From contig JANOYC010000173.1 of NCBI GenBank assembly GCA_031428675.1, positions 1 through 43,260 of the forward strand: a stretch of 43,260 nucleotides of DNA. Reading direction: 5' to 3'. The stretch is from JANOYC01 sp031428675 (GTDB lineage Bacteria > Actinomycetota > Actinomycetes > Actinomycetales > Microbacteriaceae). Position numbers and translations under genes: made by a program. Under the pieces are notes generated by a model. That model was not told the origin of the DNA, did no database searches, and saw nothing but the letters and a program-made list of their open reading frames with translations. Below are positions 7,962 through 16,790 of the stretch, in pieces. Positions within the stretch are counted from its first letter, which is position 1; the number at the start of each line of letters is the position of its first letter.

Positions 7962-8189
7962 GGCCAAGGCATCCGGGTGAACTCGGTCGGACCGGGCTTC
8001 ATTCGTACGCCACTCCTCGACGCCAGCCTCGACGAGGAGACCCTCGCGTTTCTGGCCAGCAAGCACGCGCTCGGTCGTATCGGCGAACCCGACGAGGTTG
8101 CCTCACTCGTGTCGTTCCTAGCCTCTGACGCCGCGTCATTCATGACGGGCGCGTATTATCTCGTGGATGGCGGCTACACGGCGCAATAG
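7962..8189 (+). pseudogene. C-terminal remnant of a short-chain dehydrogenase/reductase
   Basis: The frame encodes only the last 75 or so residues of a classical SDR: GQGIRVNSVGPGFIRTPLL, then LGRIGEPDEVASLVSFLASD and the closing MTGAYYLVDGGY. These are the conserved PG motif, the R(x)GEPxE(I/V)A loop and the GGY end. The Rossmann TGxxxGxG, the NAG motif and the catalytic Ser-Tyr-Lys are absent. The sequence upstream in the same frame loses all family likeness before GQG, straight after the CPBP gene. The only nearby in-frame start is a GTG at 7977 without an SD. I take it as a truncated, inactive gene whose 5' part was deleted. Its stop is directly adjacent to the stop of the opposing DUF222 gene. 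Confidence 0.85.
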
Positions 8190-9524
8190 TCATGTGCGCA
8201 GTGGCGCGGGTACGCGCGGGCGACCGCCACGGCGGGGCACTCGGTAGAGGTCAACCGACGACGGCGGAATGAACCACGGCACGTTGTCGCGAACGTCGAT
8301 GCCCCAGCGGTGTTCGTGCACCAGGTGATGATGCCGCGAACACAACAGCACTGCGTTGCGCAGATCTGTTCGACCGCCCGACGACCACCAACGGATGTGG
8401 TGCGCCTCGGTGTAGCTTGGCGGTCGGTCACAACCGGGCCACGCGCATCCGCCATCTCTCTCGACAATCGCACGTCTCTGCGCGCGGGAGAACAGTCGGC
8501 GCGAGATGCCGAGATCGAGCACTTCGCCGGCCCCGCCCAGCACGATCGGAATGATGCCAGCATCGGCAGCCATTCGCCGGGCAGACTCGGCGGAGATGGG
8601 CTCGAGACCTCCATCGATGGTGGCGATGCCAAGGCCAGTCTTCAATGATTCGAGCGTCATGCGCACGACCACGGTGGTCGCTCCCCTGGGCGCGTCGACA
8701 TTCGAGCAGCCGATCCCGTGTTTGGCGAGATCGACGATGGCGTCGGCGGTCAGTTGGCCGAGAGATCGAGGGTCGGCAGGATCGAGGTCGGCAGGATTAG
8801 GTTCGGTCGAGTTGGGCTCGCTCAAATCTGGAGCTGCGGACGTGGAGGCGCCGCTCGCGGGCTCGAAACGCGGAGTTCGGATGGCCGAGCCGACGTAGCC
8901 GTCGATCCATGCGTCGAGGTAGGCGGCGCTTGCCGGGTCGAGGTCAAGAACGAATCGCTTGAGTCCGTTTCCCAGCAAGACCCGTTTACCCGAGCGCTTC
9001 GATACCAGCATTTCGTCGCGCGGCTCAACCCCGTCGGCGTCGAGAGCATCCCGCCACGCGATGGCGAGCCTGCGCACGATGTCGGCCGGATTGTCGCGGG
9101 CGAAGTCGACGAGCGCCGCCTCCGCCGCCTCGAGATCGCTCGTATCGGCGCGCGCAGATGCTTGTGAGAGCGCCGATACGATCGCGAGCGCGGAATCCAC
9201 TGGTATGTGCGCCTGCGCCACAGCCAGCGCTACGACAGGGAAGAGTGCAGGCATCACCTCGCCCACGAGGCTCAGGCGTGATGCGGTGGCGGCTCCAAGT
9301 CGACACAGCCGCGAGGCTTCAGCGAGAGACACTCGACCGACTCGTGCAACCATCGCGGTTGCGCTCGCATCACCATGCCGGGAAGCGAGACCGCCAGCAC
9401 CGAGCGAGGGCCGCGACCGGTCGACCACCTCTGCAGCGAGCGCCACGATGTGCGCGTCTGCCGCGCGCCTCTCGGCGAACGCAGCCGCAAGGTGCGCGAG
9501 GAGATCGATGTCGGATTCGGGCAT
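8190..9524 (-). CDS. DUF222 / HNH endonuclease domain protein
   Basis: Member of the large actinobacterial DUF222-HNH group (related to the mycobacterial 13E12 repeat proteins), whose function is unsettled. The 444 residues comprise a helical, Ala-rich DUF222 region (about 1-340), interrupted near 245-265 by a linker of repeated Ser/Glu/Pro/Asn/Asp. A C-terminal HNH motif follows, with zinc-ligand-like Cys360 and Cys365 (CAWPGCDRP), then EAHHIRWWSSGGRTDLRNAVLLC and SRHHHLVHEH. The nuclease motif looks intact. The start at 9524 is supported by CACTAT six bases upstream; longer in-frame sequence lacks similarity. Such genes are often multicopy and vary between strains. Nearby small direct repeats lie upstream. 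Confidence 0.85.
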   Translation of the reverse strand: MPESDIDLLAHLAAAFAERRAADAHIVALAAEVVDRSRPSLGAGGLASRHGDASATAMVARVGRVSLAEASRLCRLGAATASRLSLVGEVMPALFPVVALAVAQAHIPVDSALAIVSALSQASARADTSDLEAAEAALVDFARDNPADIVRRLAIAWRDALDADGVEPRDEMLVSKRSGKRVLLGNGLKRFVLDLDPASAAYLDAWIDGYVGSAIRTPRFEPASGASTSAAPDLSEPNSTEPNPADLDPADPRSLGQLTADAIVDLAKHGIGCSNVDAPRGATTVVVRMTLESLKTGLGIATIDGGLEPISAESARRMAADAGIIPIVLGGAGEVLDLGISRRLFSRAQRRAIVERDGGCAWPGCDRPPSYTEAHHIRWWSSGGRTDLRNAVLLCSRHHHLVHEHRWGIDVRDNVPWFIPPSSVDLYRVPRRGGRPRVPAPLRT

Positions 9525-9634
9525 GTACTCATAGTGAACCAAGCCGCCGACATTTGTGTGCGCGGCACTTGCGCTCTGACCAGCATTTCCTGTGGAAATC
9601 GGTGCCGCAAACGCCCCTGTGGAGGAGCGAAGAG

Positions 9635-9698
9635 TCAGGGGCGATCCCCCCACCCTGCGGACACACGGAAACGAAGCCCCGGCTCAGGGGCGATCCCC
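9635..9698. repeat. Pair of 15-bp direct repeats
   Basis: TCAGGGGCGATCCCC occurs exactly at 9635-9649 and 9684-9698. Each copy can fold as GGGG-N4-CCCC. The second copy contains the DUF4192 stop codon and final codons; the first lies 35 bases further on in the 159-base gap before the DUF222 gene. Either a small duplication or a double weak hairpin at the end of the DUF4192 transcript; there is no T tract. Confidence 0.8.
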
Positions 9699-10820
9699 AG
9701 CGGCGCTATCCTCGAACGCCCAGTCGGGGAGCAGACCACTACCGAACAGCGCGAAGAGCAATTGCGCCATGCCGTAGTCCCGATCGATGGTCAAGGCTTC
9801 TTCGATGTACTCACCCGCGACCGTGCCCCGCCCGAGCGCCCAGTTAAGCCACGCGAGCATGCACAGTGGCGCGCGGCGCTCGGCATCGGCGGCGCGCGAC
9901 ACGAGCTGGCGAAGCAGGGATATGCCGCGATCAACCCGCGCTCGATCGGGCTTATCGCCAATGCCCATCATCAGATTGCCGAGTTCTTCACAACCGGACG
10001 TCGTCAGGCTCTCGGGAATGCGCACGCCCTCCCACACGTGGACAGCACGAGGGTAGGACGTGGCCCACTGCAGCATGATCGCGTCTCGCGTCGGTGGCGC
10101 CTGCATCGCAAACAAGAGCAGGGCGCCGCTCGTGTCAATGTCGCGAGAATCCCAGCTCAGGGCGTCTTCCGCGAGCGCCGGAAGATCAACGCCGACTTCA
10201 GGATCGACACCCGCGCCAGCGCCCTCACTCGCACTAGCGCCCTCGCGCCACAACGCGCTGCGAAACTGGCGCAGGTCTGACGCCATCTTCCGCAGGAGAA
10301 TCGGGTCGGCATCCGGAACCCGTTTTTGCCGAGTCGGAACTACGGATGCCCGCCGCAGCTCACCGGGCACCGCGGCCGGCAGCGTCGATCCTTCGATCGC
10401 GGAGAGCGGATGAACACGCGGCGGAATCTCGTGATCGCCGTAGGCCGCCCAGCCGTCGGCGGCTACGCACAGCGAGTCCCGAATGCTGAATCCGGTGTGG
10501 CCGATACTCCTCTCAAACACCCGGACGAGATCGGAGTGCGGCGGAGACGCTCCGTCGGCACGGAAGCGCTCGTCGGTGAACACCGCGAGCACCACGGATT
10601 CGGCTCCGCGAATCTTGCATAGCGTGCCCACAACGTGGTTCGCGAGGCGACGGCCGACGGCCGAGTCGCCCGGACCCGGGAGGTCGACCCGCAACGCCCC
10701 GCAGGTCCTCGTGCCGCGGAAGACTACGACCACGAGGCTGTTGCGCGGTTCAAATCCGATCAGTACAGGAACGACGGCCAGGAGATCCGCTGCACTCGCG
10801 GCTTTCATCACGTGGGTCAT
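9684..10820 (-). CDS. DUF4192 domain protein
   Basis: Actinobacterial protein of unknown function, 378 residues, soluble. The N-terminal ASAADLLAVVPVLIGFEPRNSLVVVVF is the family hallmark (split here: AADLLAVVPVLIGFEPRN, then SLVVVVF). Further typical blocks are GALRVDLP near residue 42, VVLAVFTDER, and a C-terminal MLAWLNWALGRGTVAGEYIEEAL with helical repeats like those of tetratricopeptide-type proteins, ending in DRDYGMAQLL. No catalytic motif is evident. The start at 10820 has GACACT six bases before it; ATG 10808 and GTG 10881-10883 are alternatives. It lies 80 bases downstream of mfd in the same direction. Confidence 0.8.
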   Translation of the reverse strand: MTHVMKAASAADLLAVVPVLIGFEPRNSLVVVVFRGTRTCGALRVDLPGPGDSAVGRRLANHVVGTLCKIRGAESVVLAVFTDERFRADGASPPHSDLVRVFERSIGHTGFSIRDSLCVAADGWAAYGDHEIPPRVHPLSAIEGSTLPAAVPGELRRASVVPTRQKRVPDADPILLRKMASDLRQFRSALWREGASASEGAGAGVDPEVGVDLPALAEDALSWDSRDIDTSGALLLFAMQAPPTRDAIMLQWATSYPRAVHVWEGVRIPESLTTSGCEELGNLMMGIGDKPDRARVDRGISLLRQLVSRAADAERRAPLCMLAWLNWALGRGTVAGEYIEEALTIDRDYGMAQLLFALFGSGLLPDWAFEDSAAGDRP

Positions 10821-10900
10821 CCGGCCAGTGTCGAGGCTGCCCTGGATCACTCGAGGAGAGGCCCGGAAGATGTGGAGAATCACCCCTGTGCGAATCGCCC

Positions 10901-13900
10901 TCAGCTGTCCGTCGCGGGGGCGACTTCTCCAGTGGCCGCAACGCCGTAGATCGAGGTCAGCAGCCCTCGCACCCAGTCGATGAGCGACGCATCCGAAACC
11001 GGCTCGCCCTGCGAACGCGGCAGGGGCAAGCTCACCGACGACGTTTGCGCGAAGTACCGCGAGCCCAGATACATGCGCTGGAGGCGCACTTGGATTGAGT
11101 CGGCCAGCGCAACTCCCGCTACCCGCAGGTTCGGCCCCATGGCGACGACCTCCGACAAGCCCGCCTTCTGCGCCATCCGCCGCAATTGCGACACCGCGAT
11201 GAGATTGGTGACGGGCAACGGCGGCTCGCCGTAGCGGTCAGTGAGTTCCTCGAGCACGAGCCCTATCGCCTCGCCGGGCGACGACGGCGAAGACGCCGTC
11301 GAGAGTTTTTGGTAAGCCTCCAGGCGCAACCGCTCGCTCTCGACGTACTCCTCGGGAATGTGAGCGTCTACGGGTAGCTCGAGGCGCAGCTCGGTCTGCC
11401 CTTCCGCGACGTCTCCCCGGAAGGCCGAGACCGCTTCGCCGATCATCCGCAGGTAGAGGTCGAAGCCCACCCCGGCGATGTGTCCGGACTGCTCTCCACC
11501 GAGCAGGTTTCCCGCACCGCGAATCTCCAGGTCTTTCAAGGCGATCTGCATGCCGCCGCCGAGCTCGTTGTTCGCCGCGATCGTCGCGAGTCGGTCGTGC
11601 GCGGTTTCGGACAACGGCTTGGACTCGTCGTAGAGGAAGTAAGCGTAAGCGCGCTCGCGACCACGGCCGACACGACCGCGGATCTGGTGCAATTGCGACA
11701 GACCATACTTGTCGGCCCGGTCGATGATGAGCGTGTTCGCGTTGGCGATGTCGATGCCGGTTTCGATGATCGTGGTCGACACGAGCACGTCGAAGCGGCG
11801 CTCCCAGAAATCGACCATCACCTGTTCGAGCGCACTCTCGGGCATCTGCCCGTGCGCCACCGCTACCCGCGCCTCGGGAACGATCTCTTTGATCTGAGCG
11901 GCGATCCGGTTGATCGAGCTGACCCGATTGTGCACATAGAAGATTTGACCTTCGCGCAGCAGTTCGCGTCGAATGGCCGCGCCCACTTGCTTGTCGGAAT
12001 AGGGGCCGACAAAAGTGAGAATCGGATGCCGGTCCTCGGGCGGCGTTGCGAGCGTGGACATCTCCCGGATGCCGGTAACCGCCATTTCAAGGGTGCGAGG
12101 AATCGGCGTCGCGCTCATCGCGAGGATGTCAACGTTGGTCTTCAGCTTCTTGAGCTGGTCTTTATGCTCGACTCCGAAACGCTGCTCCTCATCGATGATG
12201 ACCAACCCGAGATCTTTGAATCGGATGCTGTCAGACAGCAACCTGTGGGTGCCGATAACGACATCCACATTTCCGCTCGCAAGTCCCTCGATCGTCTCCT
12301 TCGATTCCTTCTCGGTCTGGAAACGACTGAGCGCTCGCAAGTGCACCGGGAAGCCGGCGAAGCGTTCCGAGAAGGTTTCGAGGTGCTGCTTGACGAGCAG
12401 GGTCGTCGGCACGATCATCGCGACCTGCTTGCCGTCTTGCACCGCTTTGAAGGCGGCGCGCACGGCGACCTCGGTCTTGCCGTATCCGACATCGCCGGAG
12501 AGCAGCCGGTCCATGGGGATCGGCCGTTCCATGTCTGCTTTCACTTCGTCGATCGTCGTCAACTGATCGGGTGTCTCGGCGAACGGGAAAGCCTCCTCGA
12601 GCTCGCGCTGCCACGGGGTGTCTTTGGCAAACGCGTGGCCCTTCGATGCCATCCGGGCGGAGTACAGCTTCACGAGTTCGACCGCGATATCTCGCACAGC
12701 CTTGCGCGCCTTGCTCTTGGCAGCCGACCAATCGCTACCGCCCATCTTGCTGAGCGCAGGTGCTTCTCCCCCGACGTATCTCGTGAGCAGATCGAGCTGA
12801 TCGGTGGGCACGAAGAGCTTGTCGCCCGGGTAACCCCGCTTGTTCGGCGCATATTCGATCACCAGAAACTCGCGTTGGGTCTTCACCGCGTTGCGACCGC
12901 CGCTTGAGACTACTCGTTGAGTGAGCTCCAGAAACTTGCCGATGCCGTGCGTCTGGTGCACAACGAAATCACCCGTCGTGAGTTGCAGCGGGTCGACAAC
13001 GTTCTTGCGCCTCGAAGCGAGCTTCTTTACCTGACGCGAGTCGTATCCCGCAGCACGCCCGTAGAACTCCGCTTCGCTGAGCACGGCAATCGTCGACTCC
13101 TCGAGTTGGAAGCCACGCTCGACGGATGCCTTCAGCACGTAAGCGACGCCTGATTCCGGCTCCGATGGGAACGCCTCGACAACGCGCGCGGCAACTCCGT
13201 GCTCGCCGAGAACATCGGCGGCTCGTTCCACGAGCCCGGCGCCTTGGGCGAGAATCGCCACCGTCCACGATCCCGCGATGAGCTCCTTCACGTGCTCGAC
13301 AGCGCCGTTCACGTGACCCGTGAAGCTCGGCACTGCCGATGCATCGATGCGAATGACGTCATCGTCATCGGCATCGAACGCGCTGAGCGTCCACCACGCG
13401 CGGTCGCCCGCAGACGCCCGCAGGCCCTGAACCGAAAGAAAGTCACCGGCGTCAAGATCGATCGGCGCGTCGGCTCCGGCTGTCGCAGCATTCCACGCCG
13501 CTCCAAGAAATTCCTTATTGGTTTCGACCAGGCTCACCGCCCGCGTCGCCACGCGCTCCGGCGCGATGACGGCAACGGCTGCGCTAGCCGGCAAGTAGTG
13601 GGTCACCGGCACGAGCCGGTCGAGCAGGGCCGGTGCGAGCGACTCCATTCCGTCGACGGGGATGCCCTCGGCGATCTTGGCGAGGATCGTGCTGAGGCCG
13701 GGAAACTCGTGCAGCATCTCGCGCGCTCGTTGCCGCACGGCGTCGTTCAAGAGCAACTCGCGACTCGGCGGAAGTTCGAGTTCGGCGATCTCAGTGGCGA
13801 GCGAGCGCTGGTCGGCCACCGAGAACTCACGCAGATTTTCCAGTTCGTCGCCGAAGAATTCCACGCGAACCGGGTGTTCGGCGGTCGGTGCGAACACGTC

Positions 13901-14458
13901 GAGAATGCCACCGCGCACAGCGAATTCGCCTCGCCTCGTGACCATATCGACACGCACATACGCCAGGTCAACGAGTTCGCGAGTGAGGCGCGGCAGGTCG
14001 TAGCCGCGTCCACCGGCCGTGAGCGAAATCGGAGCGAGATCGGTGAGGTTCGGCGCTAGAGGTTGAAGAGCCGCGCGCACCGAGGCGACGACGATGAGGT
14101 CTTTGGTGGGCGAATCCGCGAACGCACGAAGGCGTCGGAGCGCGTGGATGCGCTTGCCCACTGTTTCAGCGCTCGGACTCAGTCGTTCGTGGGGCAACGT
14201 CTCCCACGCGGGAAAGTCGATGATCTCAGCGTTGGGCAGATAGCACTCGAGAGCGTCACGCAACGCCTCCGATTCCCGGCTGGTGGCGGTGATCGCGAAC
14301 AATGACTGTGGGCCGCGTCGGCGACCGAGCAAACCAGTGAGCAAGGGCGCCCGCAGCCCGTCGACAATAGAGAAATCGGCGCTCGTTCCGGCCGCCTTGA
14401 GGGCGTTCTCGAATGTGTGGGCGCGCGAAAGGGCTGCGACAATTCCTTCGAGTATCAC
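10901..14458 (-). CDS. mfd: Transcription-repair coupling factor Mfd
   Basis: ATP-driven DNA translocase that removes RNA polymerase stalled at lesions and recruits the UvrA excision machinery. The 1185 residues are the usual length. The N-terminal UvrB-homology region is followed by the RNA polymerase-interacting domain (DFVVHQTHGIGKFLEL, KLFVPTDQLDLLTRYVG). The translocase has Walker A GDVGYGKTE near residue 650, the DEEQRFG box near 755, SATPIPRTLEM and RGRVGRGRERAYAY, and a C-terminal regulatory domain starting with PVDAHIPEEYV. The GTG start at 14458 has TAGACT seven bases upstream, overlapping the stop codon of the epimerase-like gene, and no SD. DUF4192 may be co-transcribed. Confidence 0.97.
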   Translation of the reverse strand: MILEGIVAALSRAHTFENALKAAGTSADFSIVDGLRAPLLTGLLGRRRGPQSLFAITATSRESEALRDALECYLPNAEIIDFPAWETLPHERLSPSAETVGKRIHALRRLRAFADSPTKDLIVVASVRAALQPLAPNLTDLAPISLTAGGRGYDLPRLTRELVDLAYVRVDMVTRRGEFAVRGGILDVFAPTAEHPVRVEFFGDELENLREFSVADQRSLATEIAELELPPSRELLLNDAVRQRAREMLHEFPGLSTILAKIAEGIPVDGMESLAPALLDRLVPVTHYLPASAAVAVIAPERVATRAVSLVETNKEFLGAAWNAATAGADAPIDLDAGDFLSVQGLRASAGDRAWWTLSAFDADDDDVIRIDASAVPSFTGHVNGAVEHVKELIAGSWTVAILAQGAGLVERAADVLGEHGVAARVVEAFPSEPESGVAYVLKASVERGFQLEESTIAVLSEAEFYGRAAGYDSRQVKKLASRRKNVVDPLQLTTGDFVVHQTHGIGKFLELTQRVVSSGGRNAVKTQREFLVIEYAPNKRGYPGDKLFVPTDQLDLLTRYVGGEAPALSKMGGSDWSAAKSKARKAVRDIAVELVKLYSARMASKGHAFAKDTPWQRELEEAFPFAETPDQLTTIDEVKADMERPIPMDRLLSGDVGYGKTEVAVRAAFKAVQDGKQVAMIVPTTLLVKQHLETFSERFAGFPVHLRALSRFQTEKESKETIEGLASGNVDVVIGTHRLLSDSIRFKDLGLVIIDEEQRFGVEHKDQLKKLKTNVDILAMSATPIPRTLEMAVTGIREMSTLATPPEDRHPILTFVGPYSDKQVGAAIRRELLREGQIFYVHNRVSSINRIAAQIKEIVPEARVAVAHGQMPESALEQVMVDFWERRFDVLVSTTIIETGIDIANANTLIIDRADKYGLSQLHQIRGRVGRGRERAYAYFLYDESKPLSETAHDRLATIAANNELGGGMQIALKDLEIRGAGNLLGGEQSGHIAGVGFDLYLRMIGEAVSAFRGDVAEGQTELRLELPVDAHIPEEYVESERLRLEAYQKLSTASSPSSPGEAIGLVLEELTDRYGEPPLPVTNLIAVSQLRRMAQKAGLSEVVAMGPNLRVAGVALADSIQVRLQRMYLGSRYFAQTSSVSLPLPRSQGEPVSDASLIDWVRGLLTSIYGVAATGEVAPATDS

Positions 14459-14465
14459 TCGCGCA

Positions 14466-14471
14466 AGTCTA
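14466..14471 (-). promoter_or_regulatory. -10 box, leaderless start of mfd
   Basis: TAGACT, seven bases before the GTG; its TAG is also the stop codon of the upstream epimerase-like gene, so the promoter is embedded in that gene's end. Confidence 0.5.
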
Positions 14472-15335
14472 CGTCGCCGCCGAGAGCCCCTCGGCGTATG
14501 AGCCGAACCTCGGTCGCCAGCGCAGCTTCGCTTTCGCTCTTTCGTTGGAGACTCGCATGTTCGTGGCGGTCATGAGCGGATACACGCAGGGTTCGGTGAC
14601 CTTGAGCAACCAATCGGGAGCGCGCACCGGGCGGCCAGCGCCAACGACTTGCGCCGCTTGCACCTCACCCCACGTAGCCGGCGTGTTGTCGACGATGTTG
14701 AGCGCCACTGACTTACCGCCTCGGGTGAGCGCGAGTAGCGTTGCCGTCGCTGCATCCTGGGGGTGAATCCACGGGAGAACTCCGGATGCTCGTGCCGACA
14801 CGGGCGCGTCGGTTCCGGTGCCGTAGAACAGCCCGAAGCGCAAGCACACCCCTCCGACCGCTCGTGCCTGCTGCTCGGCGGACCGCAGGGCGACCTGCTC
14901 GGCATCGGCGTCTGGCCCCGGCATGCTGCCGAACGAAGCGTTTTCGGTGATATAGCCGCGGCCGTGGTCGGCGAACCCGTAGCCGTGCACGCTCGAGGCG
15001 ATGACGAACCGCTTCGCACCCGCCTGCCTGGCCGCCGCGATGAGCGTGCTCGTGCCTTCGATGCGCATCCGATTGGCGGTGCGCAGTTCGGAGCGCCGGT
15101 ACGCCGGACGGTTCTGCGGGACGGCGTGATGAATGACCGCATTCGCGGTAATACCGTGGAGCGCGGTGAGCGTAGCGCGCCGGTCGGCGACATCGGCGAT
15201 CACCTCCGTGGCGGGAGTGCCGGCGAGCGAGCCCGGCCTGCGGGTCAGGCCGATGACGTCGTGTCCGGCCTCGTCGAGTTGGGTGATCAGGTGACGCCCG
15301 ACGGCGCCGGACGCACCGGCGAGAATGACTCGCAT
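14469..15335 (-). CDS. NAD-dependent epimerase/dehydratase-like (extended SDR) protein
   Basis: Soluble NAD(P)-binding protein, 288 residues. It opens with the Rossmann motif LAGASGAVGRHLITQL (residues 4-19), and keeps an ASSVHGYGF block (about 112-120) where extended SDRs have their catalytic Ser. The usual YxxxK is not clear: YGFADHGRGYI follows instead, so it may be an atypical SDR that binds but reduces a different substrate, or that has lost activity. CLRFGLFYG and NIVDNTPATWGE are typical of the SDR C-terminal half. The start at 15335 has TAGCCT seven bases upstream and no SD. It is inserted between pth and mfd; the substrate cannot be read from the context. Confidence 0.85.
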   Translation of the reverse strand: MRVILAGASGAVGRHLITQLDEAGHDVIGLTRRPGSLAGTPATEVIADVADRRATLTALHGITANAVIHHAVPQNRPAYRRSELRTANRMRIEGTSTLIAAARQAGAKRFVIASSVHGYGFADHGRGYITENASFGSMPGPDADAEQVALRSAEQQARAVGGVCLRFGLFYGTGTDAPVSARASGVLPWIHPQDAATATLLALTRGGKSVALNIVDNTPATWGEVQAAQVVGAGRPVRAPDWLLKVTEPCVYPLMTATNMRVSNERAKAKLRWRPRFGSYAEGLSAAT

Positions 15336-15342
15336 ATGTTCA

Positions 15343-15348
15343 AGGCTA
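15343..15348 (-). promoter_or_regulatory. -10 box, leaderless start of the epimerase-like gene
   Basis: TAGCCT on the minus strand, seven bases before the ATG, in the 44-base gap after pth; no SD is visible. Confidence 0.5.
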
Positions 15349-15379
15349 GTCGCGCGAGGCCAGCTCTCGTCGATGCGAC

Positions 15380-15970
15380 TCAGTCAGTCGTCGAGCTGTG
15401 GAAGCGCATCTGCGCGGAGGCGAGGCCATCGCGCGCGACATGTTCGATGGCGTCGGCGGCATCCGCCAGCAGGTTGGGAAGCGCTGTCCGCTCGATGCTG
15501 GAGAAGTCGTGGAGCACGAAATCCGCGGCCGGCTGGCGGCCGGGCGGCCGGCCGATGCCCACGCGCACGCGCGTGAAATCGCCCGTACCGGTGGCTCGAA
15601 TGATGTCGCGAATGCCGTTGTGGCCGCCGTGACCACCACCGTTTTTCAACTTGATGGTGTCAAACGGAATGTCGAGCTCGTCGTGCACAACGATCAGACG
15701 GTCGACGTCAAGCTTGTAAAAACGCAACAGGGCCGCGACGGGCCCACCCGACACATTCATGAACGTGTTCGATCGAGCGAGAACGAGCCGCGGTCCGCCC
15801 GGATAGCTTCGCCCCTCGGCGACTGTCGAGTTGGTGCGATGCGCCTGGAACCTCGCCGACATGCGGTCCGCAAGCTCGGCGAGCACCATCTGCCCGACGT
15901 TGTGTCGGTTGCTCGCGTAGCCGGGCCCGGGGTTACCGAGCCCGACTACGAGCCACGGGTCGTCATCCAT
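15380..15970 (-). CDS. pth: Peptidyl-tRNA hydrolase
   Basis: Cleaves peptidyl-tRNA that drops off the ribosome, recycling the tRNA. The 196-residue protein carries the full family set: VVGLGNPGPGYASNRHNVG with Asn13 and the catalytic His23, NTFMNVSGGPV with the tRNA-binding Asn, HDELDIPFDTIKLKNGGG with the catalytic Asp, and GGHNGIRDI. Length is normal. The start at 15970 has a short AGG-type SD. It lies 35 bases behind rplY, the conserved actinobacterial pair, and both are probably one transcript. Confidence 0.97.
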   Translation of the reverse strand: MDDDPWLVVGLGNPGPGYASNRHNVGQMVLAELADRMSARFQAHRTNSTVAEGRSYPGGPRLVLARSNTFMNVSGGPVAALLRFYKLDVDRLIVVHDELDIPFDTIKLKNGGGHGGHNGIRDIIRATGTGDFTRVRVGIGRPPGRQPAADFVLHDFSSIERTALPNLLADAADAIEHVARDGLASAQMRFHSSTTD

Positions 15971-16005
15971 CTGACGCCTGCGAAAGAACGATGTGAACGG
16001 GCGAA

Positions 16006-16614
16006 TTACTCAGCCGATTCCTCAGAAGCGGCCTCGGCCGCGGCGCCCTCTTCGGCGTTGTCCTCACCAAGGTCTGCGGCGACTTCACCCGACACAGCGA
16101 CGACGAGCACGTCGGGGTCGGTAATGAGCGTCGAGCCGGCGGGCAGCTTTACGTCGCGTGCGAGGATCTGGGTGCCCTCTTCAGCACCCTCGATGTTCAC
16201 GACAAGCGACTCGGGGATGTGGGTGGCTTCGGCCTCAATGCTCAGCGTGTTCGCGTCGAAGTTGATGCTCGTTCCGGGAACGGCCTCGCCCTCAATATGC
16301 ACGGGCACGTCGATGATGACCTTTTCGCCCTTGCGCACGACAATGAGATCGAGGTGCTCGATGATCTGGTGCACCGGATCTTTCTGCACGTCTTTGACCA
16401 GGGCGAGCTGGCTCTTGCCGGCAATGTCGAGCTCGAGAACCTGATTCGACTTGCGGATGATGAGAGCGATCTCGTGACCCGGGAGGGTCACGTGCTGCGG
16501 CTCGGTGCCGTGGCCGTAGATCACCGCTGGGATCTTATGTGCAGCGCGGATCTTGCGCGCCGCACCCTTGCCGAACTTCGTGCGCGGTTCCGCGACAATG
16601 TGGTTTTCAGCCAT
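16006..16614 (-). CDS. rplY: Large ribosomal subunit protein bL25 (Ctc form)
   Basis: Ribosomal protein that binds 5S rRNA. This is the long general-stress (Ctc/TL5) form with 202 residues. The N-terminal L25 domain (AEPRTKFGKGAARKIRAAHKIPAVIYG, of which FGKGAARKIR and IPAVIYG are the key blocks; about 1-95) is followed by a beta-rich C-terminal domain. That ends in an acidic Ala/Glu tail (about 180-202), common in actinobacterial versions. GGGAG lies seven bases ahead of the ATG. A 176-base leader or intergenic region separates it from gntK. Confidence 0.96.
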   Translation of the reverse strand: MAENHIVAEPRTKFGKGAARKIRAAHKIPAVIYGHGTEPQHVTLPGHEIALIIRKSNQVLELDIAGKSQLALVKDVQKDPVHQIIEHLDLIVVRKGEKVIIDVPVHIEGEAVPGTSINFDANTLSIEAEATHIPESLVVNIEGAEEGTQILARDVKLPAGSTLITDPDVLVVAVSGEVAADLGEDNAEEGAAAEAASEESAE

Positions 16615-16790
16615 GATGTACTCCCAAAATTGTGGGGCCCCGGAGGCCCGATCGTGTCAACTCGAACGCATGTCAGCGTGAGGACGGACCGCATGAGCCA
16701 CATCCACCGCGTCGATAACGGAACTGCTGAACAGTTCCCTCGCCGAAGTCCAAGGGTCGAGCTTACAGGGTCTGAGCGGAGAGGTCGATC
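16615..16790 (-). promoter_or_regulatory. rplY upstream region with hairpins and possible promoter
   Basis: On the minus strand TAAGCT (16760-16765) with TCGACC 17 bases before it (16783-16788) is a plausible promoter just behind the gntK stop, giving a leader of about 135 bases. The leader can form GGAACTG-5-CAGTTCC (16720-16738) and a GC-rich GGGCC...GGCCC hairpin (16635-16648) close to the SD. Control of rplY by these structures is inference. Confidence 0.3.

Noticed and set aside
7898..8189. SDR stump as a mobile-element footprint
   Set aside because: No transposase, terminal inverted repeats or target-site duplication can be seen around it.
11480..12907. Plus-strand frame of 475 codons over mfd
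   Set aside because: Shadow of mfd; no homology and no promoter-like hexamer before its start.
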